Position numbers and translations under genes: made by a program. Positions 8,440 through 17,683 of a DNA stretch of 64,000 bases are shown here, in pieces. Source of the stretch: Peribacillus cavernae (lineage in GTDB: Bacteria > Bacillota > Bacilli > Bacillales > DSM-1321); the NCBI RefSeq assembly GCF_003989135.1, contig NZ_RYZZ01000004.1:1-64000 (forward strand). The letters run 5' to 3'. Numbering within the stretch: position 1 is the stretch's first letter; every line of letters begins with the position of its first letter. Below the pieces are notes generated by a model. It was not told the origin of the DNA. It did no database searches and saw nothing but the letters and a program-made list of their open reading frames with translations.

Positions 8440-9258
8440 ATGACAATTGAATGGGCAACTGTTCGTGAGTATGACGAAATTCTTTATCAATCGTACAATG
8501 GAATTGCAAGAATTTCTATTAATCGACCTGAGGTACATAATGCATTCACTCCTAAGACGGTTATGGAATTGATCGATGCATTCTCAAGAGCAAGAGATGA
8601 TTCCACTGTTGGTGTGATTATCTTGACTGGTGAAGGTGAAAGAGCATTCTGTTCTGGCGGTGACCAAAGCGTGCGGGGGCATGGCGGATATGTTGGCGAC
8701 GACGAGATCCCGCGTTTGAATGTCTTGGATCTGCAACGTTTAATCCGGGTCATTCCTAAACCTGTTGTAGCCATGGTTGCTGGTTACGCCATTGGCGGCG
8801 GCCATGTGCTTCATGTTGTCTGCGACTTGACGATTGCAGCTGACAATGCTGTTTTTGGCCAAACCGGACCAAAGGTAGGAAGCTTTGACGCAGGCTACGG
8901 TTCAGGCTACCTTGCCCGTATCGTTGGTCATAAGAAAGCCCGTGAAATCTGGTACCTATGCCGTCAATACAGCGCCCAGGAGGCACTTGACATGGGTCTG
9001 GTAAATACAGTCGTTCCTTTAGAGCAATTGGAAGAAGAAACGGTTAAATGGTGTGAAGAGATGCTTGAGAAGAGCCCGACCGCTCTCCGATTCTTGAAAG
9101 CAGCCATGAATGCTGATACCGATGGACTTGCTGGCATTCAGCAGTTCGCAGGTGATGCAACGCTGCTTTACTATACAACAGAAGAAGCAAAAGAAGGCCG
9201 TGACGCATTCAAAGAAAAACGCAAACCCGACTTTGGACAATTCCCGCGCTTTCCTTAA
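8440..9258 (+). CDS. menB: 1,4-dihydroxy-2-naphthoyl-CoA synthase MenB
   Basis: 272 residues, crotonase superfamily. Cyclises o-succinylbenzoyl-CoA to dihydroxynaphthoyl-Co[15 protein letters not shown] (about residues 67-80) and [11 protein letters not shown] (about 113-123) form the CoA and oxyanion-hole elements. [11 protein letters not shown] (about 148) carries the family-specific Asp and Tyr. GGAGG lies just before the ATG, 39 bases after menH. In this bacterial type a bicarbonate-like cofactor site is known in the family; not assessed here. Confidence 0.97.
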   Translation: MTIEWATVREYDEILYQSYNGIARISINRPEVHNAFTPKTVMELIDAFSRARDDSTVGVIILTGEGERAFCSGGDQSVRGHGGYVGDDEIPRLNVLDLQRLIRVIPKPVVAMVAGYAIGGGHVLHVVCDLTIAADNAVFGQTGPKVGSFDAGYGSGYLARIVGHKKAREIWYLCRQYSAQEALDMGLVNTVVPLEQLEEETVKWCEEMLEKSPTALRFLKAAMNADTDGLAGIQQFAGDATLLYYTTEEAKEGRDAFKEKRKPDFGQFPRFP

Positions 9259-9261
9259 GAA

Positions 9262-9506
9262 AAGCAGAAGCGCCTTGTAAAAGGAACGTCGACTAAGAGC
9301 CGCCATGTCCTGTGGCGAACATCGACGTCAGCGCGTCCTGCGCAAGTCCGACAAGCATAAGAAGAGCAGCTGTATGGGGGCGATTTCCTCCCCATCAGAT
9401 GCTTGGCTTATGACCTCGAGGCCGACTAAGATCGCCACCTCCTTATGTCTTCGTCGGCACTAGCACGTCCTGTGCATCGAGGCTAGGAGCTGGAGCTGGA
9501 CATTTA
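9262..9506 (-). repeat. GC-rich hairpin repeat, copy A (reverse orientation)
   Basis: Read on the minus strand, this block matches the copy at 62.6 kb over most of its length, including GACGAAGACAT, CGGCCTCGAGGTCATAAGCC and GTCGACGTTCC. It carries the outer CATAAG/CTTATG arms and an inner arm around GATGGGGAGG. It is noncoding, GC-richer than its flanks and lies between menB and menE. Four other copies are listed separately. Confidence 0.8.
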
Positions 9507-9542
9507 ATAAAAGCAGAAGCGCACTTGAGGATATCATTTTAT

Positions 9543-9578
9543 AAACAGCTTGACGGAAAACCCGTCGAGCTGTTTTCT
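9543..9578 (+). terminator. terminator between menB and menE
   Basis: AAACAGCTTGACGG pairs with CCGTCGAGCTGTTT around a short A-rich loop, with TTTTCTTAT after it. It could reduce read-through into menE. Confidence 0.75.
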
Positions 9579-9623
9579 TATCATGACGGAATTGGAATTC
9601 TTGCAGAAGGAGAAAGATGAATA

Positions 9624-11117
9624 ATGATGACAGCAGAAAGATTGCCAAATTGGCTGCGAAAAAGAGCGGAGCTATCACCCGACAGAGTTGCTGTGGAATT
9701 CGATAACCGCTCATATACATTTGACGAGCTTAACAAAATGGCTGAGGAGACTGCTAGAAAACTTGCCTCAAAAGGAATTCGATATGGAGATATATGTGCA
9801 GTTTTAATGCGGAATCATATCGACAGCGTAGTGATGCTTCACGCTCTTTTCTATTTAGGAGTTAAGATTGTCATGCTTAACAACAGGTTGACACCTAATG
9901 AATTAACCTGGCAGATCATAGATAGCCAGTCCGAATGGTTCATTTCCGAAGAACATTTTTCTAAGAAGCTCAAGCAGATTGACAAAGGACTTTCAGGAGT
10001 AAAAATTCTAAAAAAAGAGGAAATCCGGCTGTTCACTGGAATGGATGAAGCAAGGATACAAGAGGAATTTATTTTGCAGGAGACGGCCACCATCATGTAT
10101 ACATCAGGTACCAGCGGAAACCCAAAGGGTGTGATTCAGACGTTTGGTAACCATTGGTGGAGTGCGATGGGGTCTGTTTTGAATCTTGGACTGACGGAAG
10201 AAGATTGCTGGTTTTGCGGAGTGCCAATTTTTCATATAAGCGGGCTATCGATCTTTATGAGAAACGTAATTTATGGAATGAAGGTAATACTTGTCGAGAA
10301 GTTCGATGAAACAGAAGTAAATGCAATGATCCAGCAAAAGGGAGTCACCATCATTTCGGTAGTGACGGCGATGTTAAACAGGGTGCTCCTGGATTTAGGG
10401 AACAACAGCTACCCCGACAGTTTTCGCTGCATGCTGCTTGGCGGGGGTCCTGCACCAAGACATTTACTTGACGAATGTAAAAGCAAAGGAATCCCTGTAT
10501 ATCAAACCTATGGCATGACAGAGACATCCTCACAGATTGTGACACTTGCCCCTGAGTACAGCATGACGAAAATTGGCTCTGCCGGAAAGCCACTTTTTCC
10601 TTCGCAGTTAAAAATTGAAGTAGAGGGCCGCAAAGCAATGCCGGATGAGCCGGGGGAAATCGTGGTATCGGGACCTAATGTTACAATGGGTTATTTAAAC
10701 AGGGAAGAAGAAACAGAAAAAGCAATAAAGAATGGCTGGCTTTATACTGGTGACATCGGTTATTTGGATAGTGAAGGTTTCTTATATGTTATGGACCGTC
10801 GCTCCGACTTGTTCATTTCAGGGGGGGAGAATGTGTATCCTGCCGAAATTGAATCCATTATCAGTCAGCACCCTGCCGTATTTGAAGCGGGGGTTACTTC
10901 AACAGATGATGAAAAATGGGGGCAGGTTCCCGTTGCCTTTGTCGTAGTACACGAAGATACAGAGACTGACGAAAAAGAGCTGATTTCGTACTGTAAACAG
11001 CATCTGGCTGCTTATAAGGTGCCAGGGCAGATTATATTCTGCAGCTCATTGCCGCGCAACTCATCCAATAAACTGCTAAGACGGGAGCTAAAAAAATCGC
11101 TGGGGGCGAGAAAATGA
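9624..11117 (+). CDS. menE: o-succinylbenzoate-CoA ligase MenE
   Basis: 497 residues, ANL superfamily adenylating enzyme. Activates o-succinylbenzoate with ATP and CoA to feed MenB. MYTSGTSGNPKG (about residues 159-170) is the P-loop, YQTYGMTETSSQ (about 292) the adenine-binding motif, TGDIGYLDSEG (about 378) the hinge, and the C-terminal NKLLRREL holds the catalytic Lys. AAGGAG is 10 bases before the first ATG; a second ATG follows directly. Unlike menF-D-H-B it is cut off by a repeat element and a terminator, so it may have its own promoter. Confidence 0.95.
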   Translation: MMTAERLPNWLRKRAELSPDRVAVEFDNRSYTFDELNKMAEETARKLASKGIRYGDICAVLMRNHIDSVVMLHALFYLGVKIVMLNNRLTPNELTWQIIDSQSEWFISEEHFSKKLKQIDKGLSGVKILKKEEIRLFTGMDEARIQEEFILQETATIMYTSGTSGNPKGVIQTFGNHWWSAMGSVLNLGLTEEDCWFCGVPIFHISGLSIFMRNVIYGMKVILVEKFDETEVNAMIQQKGVTIISVVTAMLNRVLLDLGNNSYPDSFRCMLLGGGPAPRHLLDECKSKGIPVYQTYGMTETSSQIVTLAPEYSMTKIGSAGKPLFPSQLKIEVEGRKAMPDEPGEIVVSGPNVTMGYLNREEETEKAIKNGWLYTGDIGYLDSEGFLYVMDRRSDLFISGGENVYPAEIESIISQHPAVFEAGVTSTDDEKWGQVPVAFVVVHEDTETDEKELISYCKQHLAAYKVPGQIIFCSSLPRNSSNKLLRRELKKSLGARK

Positions 11118-11417
11118 ATCTTGTCGCTCTGTTGGAGTTCCTGATAAACCGGTAAATAGGGTTTGAGGTTAATAAACGGCAAGCAATGATAACATATCAG
11201 GAGACTTTTCAACGCTAAAAGAGTAAACATTTTATTTGTCAAAACCGACAGGGTTCACCATCTCCAAAAGCGGATTTTCATCTAAAGAAAAGATGCTTTT
11301 CACAGCCCGTTTTTAATGAAAATGGGCGATTGCCGATTTTTTTTGCCGAAGACTTTTAGATATAATGATGATATCAGCGACAGAAAGAATTAAAGGCAGG
11401 GAGTTGACTTTTACTTG
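11118..11417. other. intergenic region after menE, no confident gene
   Basis: About 300 bases without a convincing coding frame. A weak inverted repeat TTTTCATCT/AGATGCTTTT lies near 11275-11300. TATAAT occurs at about 11361, 50 bases before the next small gene, without a well-spaced -35. Confidence 0.4.
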
Positions 11418-11564
11418 ATGAAAAAAGCTTACCTTATTGCAGAAATTCTTTTGGAAAGAGGGATGCCAGTATCTGTTGTGAAAGAGATTACTGATCTGGG
11501 CGAGTACGAGATTCAAGTATTACAAAGAAAATGGACGGCAGGCAGCCAGCCTACCGGGTTATAA
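11418..11564 (+). CDS. small protein of unknown function (48 aa)
   Basis: 48-residue reading frame beginning MKKAYLIAEILLERG and ending in QPTGL. It looks like two amphipathic helices with no membrane segment. An AGGGAG lies 14 bases before the ATG, longer than ideal. A TATAAT box is about 50 bases upstream. The frame is neither a shadow of a larger gene nor recognised by me. It stands alone between menE and the dct genes. A conserved frame in related genomes would confirm it. Confidence 0.4.
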   Translation: MKKAYLIAEILLERGMPVSVVKEITDLGEYEIQVLQRKWTAGSQPTGL

Positions 11565-11740
11565 CAGCTATAAGTTTAAGATGAATATTAAAAGAGACCG
11601 GAATTAACCCAATGAAGCCATAATATTCATACTCCCCAAGTAAATCATTCCGGTCCATTCCTTATTTTAGCCGCAGATCGTCTCATTGAACCCATTAGAA
11701 TAGGCTGAATTTCGAAGTTTCTTCAGGAACCAAATTCAAT

Positions 11741-12448
11741 TTACATATGCTTTTTTAAAATATATTTATTAATCGGCCGGCCGATGCTGCCGTACTGAGT
11801 GTCCAAATGAAGCACTCCCTGGCCTTTGAGATAATCGAGATATCTCCTCGCGGTAACGCGGGCAATGCCTATTCCATCAGCCACTTCTTCCGCGGACAAG
11901 GAGCTGGCCTGGAGGTTCAAAAATTCGATGATTTGGTTAAGCGTCGCTTCATTCAATCCTTTCGGGAGTGCTTCTTTCGTTCGTTGGTCAGCGGAATGGC
12001 CCTGATCCTTTTGGAAGATCATCTTATCCAGTTGTGACTGAGAAAGAGGATTATCTTTTTGGACCTGTGTCCTGAAACGATAATACTTTTCCAGTGTTTG
12101 CTTGAGCCGTTCGAATTTGAATGGCTTAATTAGATAATCAAATGCACCGTTTTGGATCATCTTTCTTATCGTTTTTTGATCGTTTGCGGCAGAGATAACG
12201 ATTACATCGACATCAGCTTGCTGTTTTCTGATTTCATAGAGAGTGTCAATTCCATCCTGTACGGGCATGAATATATCGAGAATCACGAGATCAGGGGGAC
12301 TGTGCATGATCTTCCTTAGTCCTTCCTGGCCATTGGAAGCAACATCCGTCACTTTAAAACCATTGACTCGCTCGATAAACTGTTTGTTCACTTCTTGCAC
12401 CATTGGATCGTCTTCAATCAGCAGTACGGATATTGATTCCTTAATCAC
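11741..12448 (-). CDS. dctR: response regulator DctR (CitB/DcuR type)
   Basis: 235 residues. N-terminal receiver domain with acidic residues EDD near 12-14, phosphoacceptor Asp58 (in VILDIFMP) and Lys108 (in LIKPF). The C-terminal half has a winged or helix-turn-helix DNA-binding region, as in the CitB/DcuR/MalR group. Its start overlaps the end of the kinase gene by 8 bases, so the pair is one transcript. From family knowledge it should activate C4-dicarboxylate uptake genes. The divergent dctB supports that, although the permease gene is not in the window. Confidence 0.9.
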   Translation of the reverse strand: MIKESISVLLIEDDPMVQEVNKQFIERVNGFKVTDVASNGQEGLRKIMHSPPDLVILDIFMPVQDGIDTLYEIRKQQADVDVIVISAANDQKTIRKMIQNGAFDYLIKPFKFERLKQTLEKYYRFRTQVQKDNPLSQSQLDKMIFQKDQGHSADQRTKEALPKGLNEATLNQIIEFLNLQASSLSAEEVADGIGIARVTARRYLDYLKGQGVLHLDTQYGSIGRPINKYILKKHM

Positions 12449-14069
12449 GGGACCCCTCCTTAGATTTTTTCATAGGGAATGCTACATAAAAAGCGGTTCC
12501 TTCGCCCGGTTCGGAAGTGACTGAAATTTCCCCGCTGCCTTTTTCAACAATTTGTGAGATCAGGTATAAGCCGATACCTGAACCTTCCGTTCCTTTTGTG
12601 GTAAAGCCATATTCGAATATTTGCCGTTCGATGTCATCAGGAACACCGCTTCCATTATCCTCGAGAACAATTTCACACGTTTTTTCATTCTGGTTTATAT
12701 ACAAATAGACTTGCTTTTTATCCCGTTTTATATCTTTTAAAGCAGCAAAAGCGTTTTCAATCAAATTGCCAAGAATGAGAACGAAATCATGGTGGTCCAA
12801 TGCCTCTGGAAAACGGTCAAGGCTAGTATTTCTGTCAATCAGCAATTCAATCCCCAGCTCCTTTCCGCGTGATACTTTGCTGATAAGCAATCCGGCAATG
12901 CTTTCATGATGGATATTCTTGCTTAGAAACCTTGTCAGTTCTTCCTGCTCTTCGGTTATTTGAAAAACATAGGCAAGAGCTTCATCAAGCGTTCCGAGCT
13001 GTATCAAGCCTGCAATCGTATGCAATTTGTTCATATGCTCATGATTTTGCACCCTGAGGGCTTCCACGAACATCTTGACTCCGGTAAGCTCTTCAGCAAG
13101 CTTGGTAGCATCGGTCCGTTCTTGGAAAATCGCAACCGCCCCTATTGTATTATTTCCAACCTTGATTGGGACCCGGTTGGATACAATGTTGCGGTACTGA
13201 ACCGAGATCTCCTGATTATAAATCGGCGAAGAACGCTCCAATATCTCTGGAAGCCGGGTATCAGCAATGACCTCACGAATCTTTTTTCCAATTACATCCC
13301 CACTGATGTCAAACATCTTCATGGCCTTAGCGTTAAAAACGGTAATGTTTTCGTAATTATCAATCGCAATCACACCCTCATGCATCGCGTTAAATGCTTC
13401 AGTCCTCTCCACAAGCATCCGCGATATTTGGTGGGGCTCCAGCTGAAAGGTTTGCTGCTTAATATGCCTGGCCAGAATCCATGAACCGGCAGCTCCAAAC
13501 AGCAGCGTCAGGAATAATAGCATAAAAATATCTGTTTTTAATTCTGATAGCATTTCCGCAAAAGTGGGCAGGATGCTCCCTACCAAGGCAACGCCTACCT
13601 GTTGATTATCATTATTCAATATGGGAACAAAAGCACGTACGGAAATACCGAGATCTCCTTTTGCCTTTGATAAATATTCATGCTCAGCAAAAGCGGCGCT
13701 TTCATCCTTGCCGTGTGAAACAGTCCCTAATTTGCTGTACATTGGATGCGAATAGCGGATGCGTTCCTGATTCATGACGACTATATAATCAGCTCCATGA
13801 ATGATCCGGAGATTTTCTATGATTGGATGTAATGTATGCCACCCTTCCGGTTCTTGCACTAGCTCCTGAGCCTGGGGCAGCTCGGCGATTGTATGGGCAG
13901 TGATCATCAAACGCCTGCCCAATTCATCTTCTTTAAGGGAAACGGCCTTGCCGAGCAGAATAATGCCACCGATAAAGATAGAGAAAGCCACGATGCCTAA
14001 AGAAAGTAAGGTAATCTTTAATTGGATCGGCATGTGAAAGGATTTGTCCATAATGCTCGCCTCCGTCAT
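12441..14069 (-). CDS. dctS: sensor histidine kinase DctS (CitA/DcuS type)
   Basis: 542 residues. Order: membrane helix about 16-37, extracytoplasmic PAS-like sensor about 40-175, second helix about 183-202, cytoplasmic PAS about 217-325, then the SpoB-type phosphoacceptor helix with NHEHMNKLHTIAGL (about 341). The ATPase part follows, with NLIENAF (about 435), DNGSGVPDD and GTEGSGIGLYLI. This is the DcuS/CitA architecture of small-carboxylate sensors. It is divergent from dctB with an 83-base gap. Ligand identity (fumarate, succinate or malate) is inferred. Confidence 0.9.
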   Translation of the reverse strand: MTEASIMDKSFHMPIQLKITLLSLGIVAFSIFIGGIILLGKAVSLKEDELGRRLMITAHTIAELPQAQELVQEPEGWHTLHPIIENLRIIHGADYIVVMNQERIRYSHPMYSKLGTVSHGKDESAAFAEHEYLSKAKGDLGISVRAFVPILNNDNQQVGVALVGSILPTFAEMLSELKTDIFMLLFLTLLFGAAGSWILARHIKQQTFQLEPHQISRMLVERTEAFNAMHEGVIAIDNYENITVFNAKAMKMFDISGDVIGKKIREVIADTRLPEILERSSPIYNQEISVQYRNIVSNRVPIKVGNNTIGAVAIFQERTDATKLAEELTGVKMFVEALRVQNHEHMNKLHTIAGLIQLGTLDEALAYVFQITEEQEELTRFLSKNIHHESIAGLLISKVSRGKELGIELLIDRNTSLDRFPEALDHHDFVLILGNLIENAFAALKDIKRDKKQVYLYINQNEKTCEIVLEDNGSGVPDDIERQIFEYGFTTKGTEGSGIGLYLISQIVEKGSGEISVTSEPGEGTAFYVAFPMKKSKEGSRD

Positions 14070-14152
14070 TTCTACAATAATTCTACCATGAAAAAAACTC
14101 TATGATACAATAGTTTTACGGTTATCCGATTTATGATAAAGGAGAGGGAAGA

Positions 14153-15208
14153 ATGCGTTCCTTTTGGGGATTTTTCATATTGATTTTACTTGGTTTAGGG
14201 ATAGCATCGGTCATTGTTTTTCATTCATTTTCATCCGAGGAGCAGCTGGTGGAAGATGATGAACAACAAGGGATAAACGATCAAATCATTATTAAGTTCA
14301 GCCACGTTGTCGCCGAAAATACCCCAAAAGGATTGGCAGCCCAGCGGTTTGCAAGGCTTGTGGAGGAATATACAGAACACAGAGTGAAGGTAGAGGTATA
14401 TCCGAACCAGTCCCTTTACAGCGATGGGGAAGAAATCAAGGCACTGCAACGAAATGAAGTGCAATTGATTGCGCCTGCTACCTCGAAAATTACTGAATTG
14501 TCGCATAAATGGCAGCTGCTCGACCTCCCATTTATATTCCCAAATGCCGCTGCCTTAAAGGAAGCTCTCACTGGAGAAGTTGGGGTTGAGCTTTTAAAGG
14601 CATTGGAGGAACAACAGATTAAGGGCCTTTCCTTTTGGTCCAATAATTTCAAGCAGATTACCAGCAATTCACCAATCCGCCATCCTTCCGATCTTAGTGG
14701 GAAAAGCTTCCGCATTATGTCGAGTAAAGTGTTGGAAGAGCAATTCGAACATTTTGGAGCGACAACCTCGATTACGGGTTTTAATGACACGTTCAAAAAT
14801 CTTGAGAAAAACAGGCAGGACAGCCAGGAAAATACGATTACAAATATCAATTCAAAAAAGCTTTACCAGGTGCAAAAATATATGACAATCAGTGATCATG
14901 GCTATTTAGGATATGCGGTCATGGTAAATAAACCATTTTGGGACGATCTACCGGGAGATATCCAAACAGACATACAAAAAGCGATGGATGAAACATCCAA
15001 TTGGCTCTGGCTGAAATCAGAAGAGATGAATAAGCAGCAAATGCAGGAGATTAAAGCAAAATCCAATATAAAGATATACACCTTATCCGAAAGCGAAAAA
15101 CGTGAGTGGATGGAGGAAATGACTGTAGTATATGAACAATTCGAGCCGTCGATAGGGAAAGATCTTATGGACAGGATGCAAAAGATCCGGCAAAAATATA
15201 TTCGGTAA
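14153..15208 (+). CDS. dctB: C4-dicarboxylate-binding protein DctB (TRAP DctP family)
   Basis: 351 residues. An N-terminal hydrophobic segment (about 5-25) without a lipobox suggests a membrane-anchored extracytoplasmic protein. The body is a TRAP-type solute-binding fold, with FSHVVAENTPKGLAAQRF (about 48-65), SFWSNNFKQITSN and DHGYLGYAVM. It resembles B. subtilis DctB, which works as a co-sensor with DctS rather than in a TRAP transporter. No TRAP membrane subunits lie nearby, which supports the co-sensor role. GGAGAGGGAAG precedes the ATG. Confidence 0.9.
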   Translation: MRSFWGFFILILLGLGIASVIVFHSFSSEEQLVEDDEQQGINDQIIIKFSHVVAENTPKGLAAQRFARLVEEYTEHRVKVEVYPNQSLYSDGEEIKALQRNEVQLIAPATSKITELSHKWQLLDLPFIFPNAAALKEALTGEVGVELLKALEEQQIKGLSFWSNNFKQITSNSPIRHPSDLSGKSFRIMSSKVLEEQFEHFGATTSITGFNDTFKNLEKNRQDSQENTITNINSKKLYQVQKYMTISDHGYLGYAVMVNKPFWDDLPGDIQTDIQKAMDETSNWLWLKSEEMNKQQMQEIKAKSNIKIYTLSESEKREWMEEMTVVYEQFEPSIGKDLMDRMQKIRQKYIR

Positions 15209-15215
15209 ACAATAA

Positions 15216-15248
15216 AAGGGTAACCAAATGCTGGTTACCCTAAAAAAA
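15216..15248. terminator. bidirectional terminator between dctB and the DUF1540-like gene
   Basis: GGGTAACCA/TGGTTACCC stem with an A-rich upstream flank and TAAAAAAATT downstream, suited to both converging genes. Confidence 0.8.
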
Positions 15249-15404
15249 TTAAATTTCAGGTACAAATGTTTTACAATCTGTTTCTTCACTGTTGGATGCT
15301 TCTTTTCCTTTATGGCTGACCACATAAATAGCATCCGCCTGACATTTGTTTCCCGATCCCCAATATTTGCAATTATTGACTTCACAAAGAACATCTTGAG
15401 CCAT
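15249..15404 (-). CDS. DUF1540-like small cysteine-rich protein
   Basis: 51 residues with four cysteines (C7, C12, C21, C44) in a CEVNNCKYW...NKCQAD...DCKTF pattern like DUF1540 proteins, which probably bind a metal. The ATG at 15404 is chosen because AAGGAG stands 8 bases before it. No function is known for the family. It is a single gene between converging neighbours. Confidence 0.75.
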   Translation of the reverse strand: MAQDVLCEVNNCKYWGSGNKCQADAIYVVSHKGKEASNSEETDCKTFVPEI

Positions 15405-15548
15405 GTGATCCACTCCTTGCGTTGTTTTATGATGGTACAATTATAGGGTGAATCAAAAAGCTGTTGTTCATACTGCGATTCGGTTGTTGAAAAACTGGGA
15501 AGGGAACCAAAAAGAGTTGATTGCAGGATACGCATCATTTCTCCTTTT

Positions 15549-16484
15549 CTAATGCAAGGCAGTTTTTAGTGTCTCTGCGTTCCGGTTCATCAGGCTGAAA
15601 TAATCCTCACCACTCTTGATATCCTTTTCCGTTAAAACCGATAAATTATGCAGGGTTAACGATTTTGCGCCAATTTGCTTCTGGATGGTTTCTGTTAGCT
15701 TGGAGCTTACATTTTGTTCAAAGATCACGTAGCGGATATCATTAGCCTTCGCCGTTTTTATGATTTCTTCGAGCTGCCGTTGGGAAGGTTCGCTTGACGC
15801 GGAAAGCCCAGTCAAGCTAATTTGTTCAATGCCGTAGCGTTCTTCCCAGTAGTCATATGCACCATGGGAGACGACGATCTTATTCGTTCTCGGATTTTCT
15901 GTAGATTTTTTGAACTTATCATCAAGGTCATTTAGCTGGTTCTCTAATGTATGGTAATTAGTTTCGAAGTATTTTTTTTGTTCTGGCATTTGCTGGATTA
16001 ATTTATCTGTAATGATTTCGGCGATTTCCTTGGAATAGCCAGGGTCAAGCCATAAATGGGGGTTTACATCACCATGGTGATGCCCGTCATCTTCATGTGT
16101 GTCATCATGGCCATCCTCATGCCGAAGTTTGATTTTTTCCCCAACGGCAGTTAAATGGACTCCTTCCTGCTTCAATATTGGTTTAGCTTTCGTAACAAAG
16201 CCTTCAAGATTGTGCCCGACATAGAAAAATAGGTCTGAATCAGCCATGTTTACAATATCCTTTTGTGATGGCTCAAAGGAATGCTCATCTGTTCCGGGAG
16301 GGTATACCGTTTCTACTTCTACGTATTTGCCGCCGATTTTATCGGTAAAGTCCTTTAGTGGATAAACGGTAGTGAAAACCTGTAATTTATCTTTGTTTTT
16401 CTTGCCGTTACTATCTTGAGTATTGCAGCCGGACAGAACAAGAATAAAGCTTAGTGAAAATAAAAGGAGTGCCTGTTTTTTCAT
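15549..16484 (-). CDS. znuA: zinc ABC transporter substrate-binding lipoprotein
   Basis: 311 residues, cluster-9 metal-binding family. Signal peptide with lipobox LVLSGC (Cys20). Likely zinc ligands are His in GTDEHSFEPS, in FYVGHNLEG and in VSHGAYDYW, plus a His/Asp-rich loop near residues 120-140 (DDTHEDDGHHHGDVNPH) typical of ZnuA/AdcA rather than Mn proteins. GGAGG precedes the ATG. No znuB or znuC lies beside it, so it must borrow a permease encoded elsewhere. A Zur-like palindrome about 160 bases upstream suggests zinc-dependent repression. Confidence 0.9.
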   Translation of the reverse strand: MKKQALLLFSLSFILVLSGCNTQDSNGKKNKDKLQVFTTVYPLKDFTDKIGGKYVEVETVYPPGTDEHSFEPSQKDIVNMADSDLFFYVGHNLEGFVTKAKPILKQEGVHLTAVGEKIKLRHEDGHDDTHEDDGHHHGDVNPHLWLDPGYSKEIAEIITDKLIQQMPEQKKYFETNYHTLENQLNDLDDKFKKSTENPRTNKIVVSHGAYDYWEERYGIEQISLTGLSASSEPSQRQLEEIIKTAKANDIRYVIFEQNVSSKLTETIQKQIGAKSLTLHNLSVLTEKDIKSGEDYFSLMNRNAETLKTALH

Positions 16485-16643
16485 AGGTATCCTATACCTC
16501 CTGTTGAATTCGGATTGATTCCGATTTGATCCGCATTAATTGGCGGTCATTCTCTTCATGTGAGCCGCGTGACTAACACTAGGAAGAAGCGAAGAGTAAC
16601 TTCGCAACGAGGTGTCGCAACGTCTCACGGGAACAAAAATAAT

Positions 16644-16662
16644 AAACGTAATGATTACGATT
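16644..16662 (-). promoter_or_regulatory. Zur-box-like operator
   Basis: CGTAAT-G-ATTACG forms a perfect 13-base palindrome flanked by AAA on one side and ATTT on the other. This is close to the Bacillus Zur consensus as I recall it (TCGTAATNATTACGA core). It lies upstream of znuA on the minus strand, and a TATTAT sequence follows just downstream in the direction of transcription. It could control znuA through a leader of about 150 bases. Confidence 0.7.
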
Positions 16663-16720
16663 TGATCTTTGTATAATACATGATTGTAGGATTGAAGGCA
16701 AGATAAATTTAAAAGTCCGA

Positions 16721-16957
16721 TTAGTTTTTGAATTTTTGCTTTTGCTCCGGTACCGGATCAATGCCGCCGGGATGAAAGGGGTGGCACTTCAAAATCCGCT
16801 TAATTGTCAGCCAGCTTCCTTTGACGGGGCCAAATCGTTTGATTGCTTCTAGGCCATAGTGAGAACAAGTGGGATAGAATCGACATGTTGGCGGTGTGAG
16901 AGGAGAGATCGCAACCTGATAAAACCGAATGATTCCGATAAGAAGTTTTTTTAGCAT
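16721..16957 (-). CDS. yidD: membrane protein insertion efficiency factor YidD
   Basis: 78 residues from the ATG at 16957, which has AAAAGGAAG nine bases upstream. A further in-frame ATG seven codons earlier lacks a site. Family signature: [20 protein letters not shown] (about 11-30), CSHYGLEAI and [14 protein letters not shown], with Cys at 25, 31 and 58. YidD assists YidC-dependent insertion at the inner face of the membrane. In B. subtilis the homologue (ytjA) neighbours luxS, as it does here. Confidence 0.93.
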   Translation of the reverse strand: MLKKLLIGIIRFYQVAISPLTPPTCRFYPTCSHYGLEAIKRFGPVKGSWLTIKRILKCHPFHPGGIDPVPEQKQKFKN

Positions 16958-17147
16958 GAAGGTTTTCTTCCTTTTCATTTAGAGATTGATGTAGATAATA
17001 TAGCACATTTTATACAAAAAAGGCATGAAAATGCTGCTGGTATTCGGAACGGAAAGAGGTATATTTAATGAATATCAGCCCAAATAGATGAAGAAAATCG
17101 GAATTAGAGGTAGAATAGAAATACTTAATGTTAAGGAGTGAATGTGA

Positions 17148-17621
17148 ATGCCTTCAGTAGAAAGCTTTGAATTAGACCATAACGCTGTTAAAGCACCCTA
17201 TGTAAGACATTGCGGTGTGCATAAGGTAGGAACAGACGGTGTTGTCAATAAATTCGATATTCGTTTTTGCCAGCCTAATAAACAAGCGATGAAGCCGGAT
17301 TCAATCCATACGCTAGAACATTTGCTTGCTTTTAATATCCGCAAGCATTCCGAGAAATACGACCATTTTGATATTATCGATATTTCGCCAATGGGCTGCC
17401 AGACAGGTTTTTACCTTGTTGTCAGTGGGGAGCCTACGGTTTCGGAAATCATAGATGTCCTCGAAGATACAATGAAGGATGCAATTGAAATTACTGATAT
17501 TCCAGCTGCTAACGAGAAGCAATGTGGGCAGGCAAAGCTCCATGATCTCGAAGGTGCAAAGAAATTAATGCGCTATTGGCTGGAGCAAAGTAAAGAGGAT
17601 CTTCACCAGGTATTTGCTTAA
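17148..17621 (+). CDS. luxS: S-ribosylhomocysteine lyase LuxS
   Basis: 157 residues, full length. Cleaves S-ribosylhomocysteine to homocysteine and the autoinducer-2 precursor in the activated methyl cycle. Metal ligands H54 and H58 (HTLEH) and C126 (in [10 protein letters not shown]) and catalytic C84 (in MGCQTGFY) are at canonical positions. AAGGAG lies 9 bases before the ATG. Transcribed alone, with a strong terminator just after it. Confidence 0.98.
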   Translation: MPSVESFELDHNAVKAPYVRHCGVHKVGTDGVVNKFDIRFCQPNKQAMKPDSIHTLEHLLAFNIRKHSEKYDHFDIIDISPMGCQTGFYLVVSGEPTVSEIIDVLEDTMKDAIEITDIPAANEKQCGQAKLHDLEGAKKLMRYWLEQSKEDLHQVFA

Positions 17622-17635
17622 CCTGTTATAACCAA

Positions 17636-17667
17636 AAGTTCCTGCCGCCTGCGGCAGGAACTTTTTT
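17636..17667 (+). terminator. terminator after luxS
   Basis: AAGTTCCTGCCGC pairs perfectly with GCGGCAGGAACTT, followed by TTTTT. On the minus strand it also lies downstream of ytzI, so it may serve both genes. Confidence 0.9.
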
Positions 17668-17683
17668 AGTTAAAGAAAAAACT

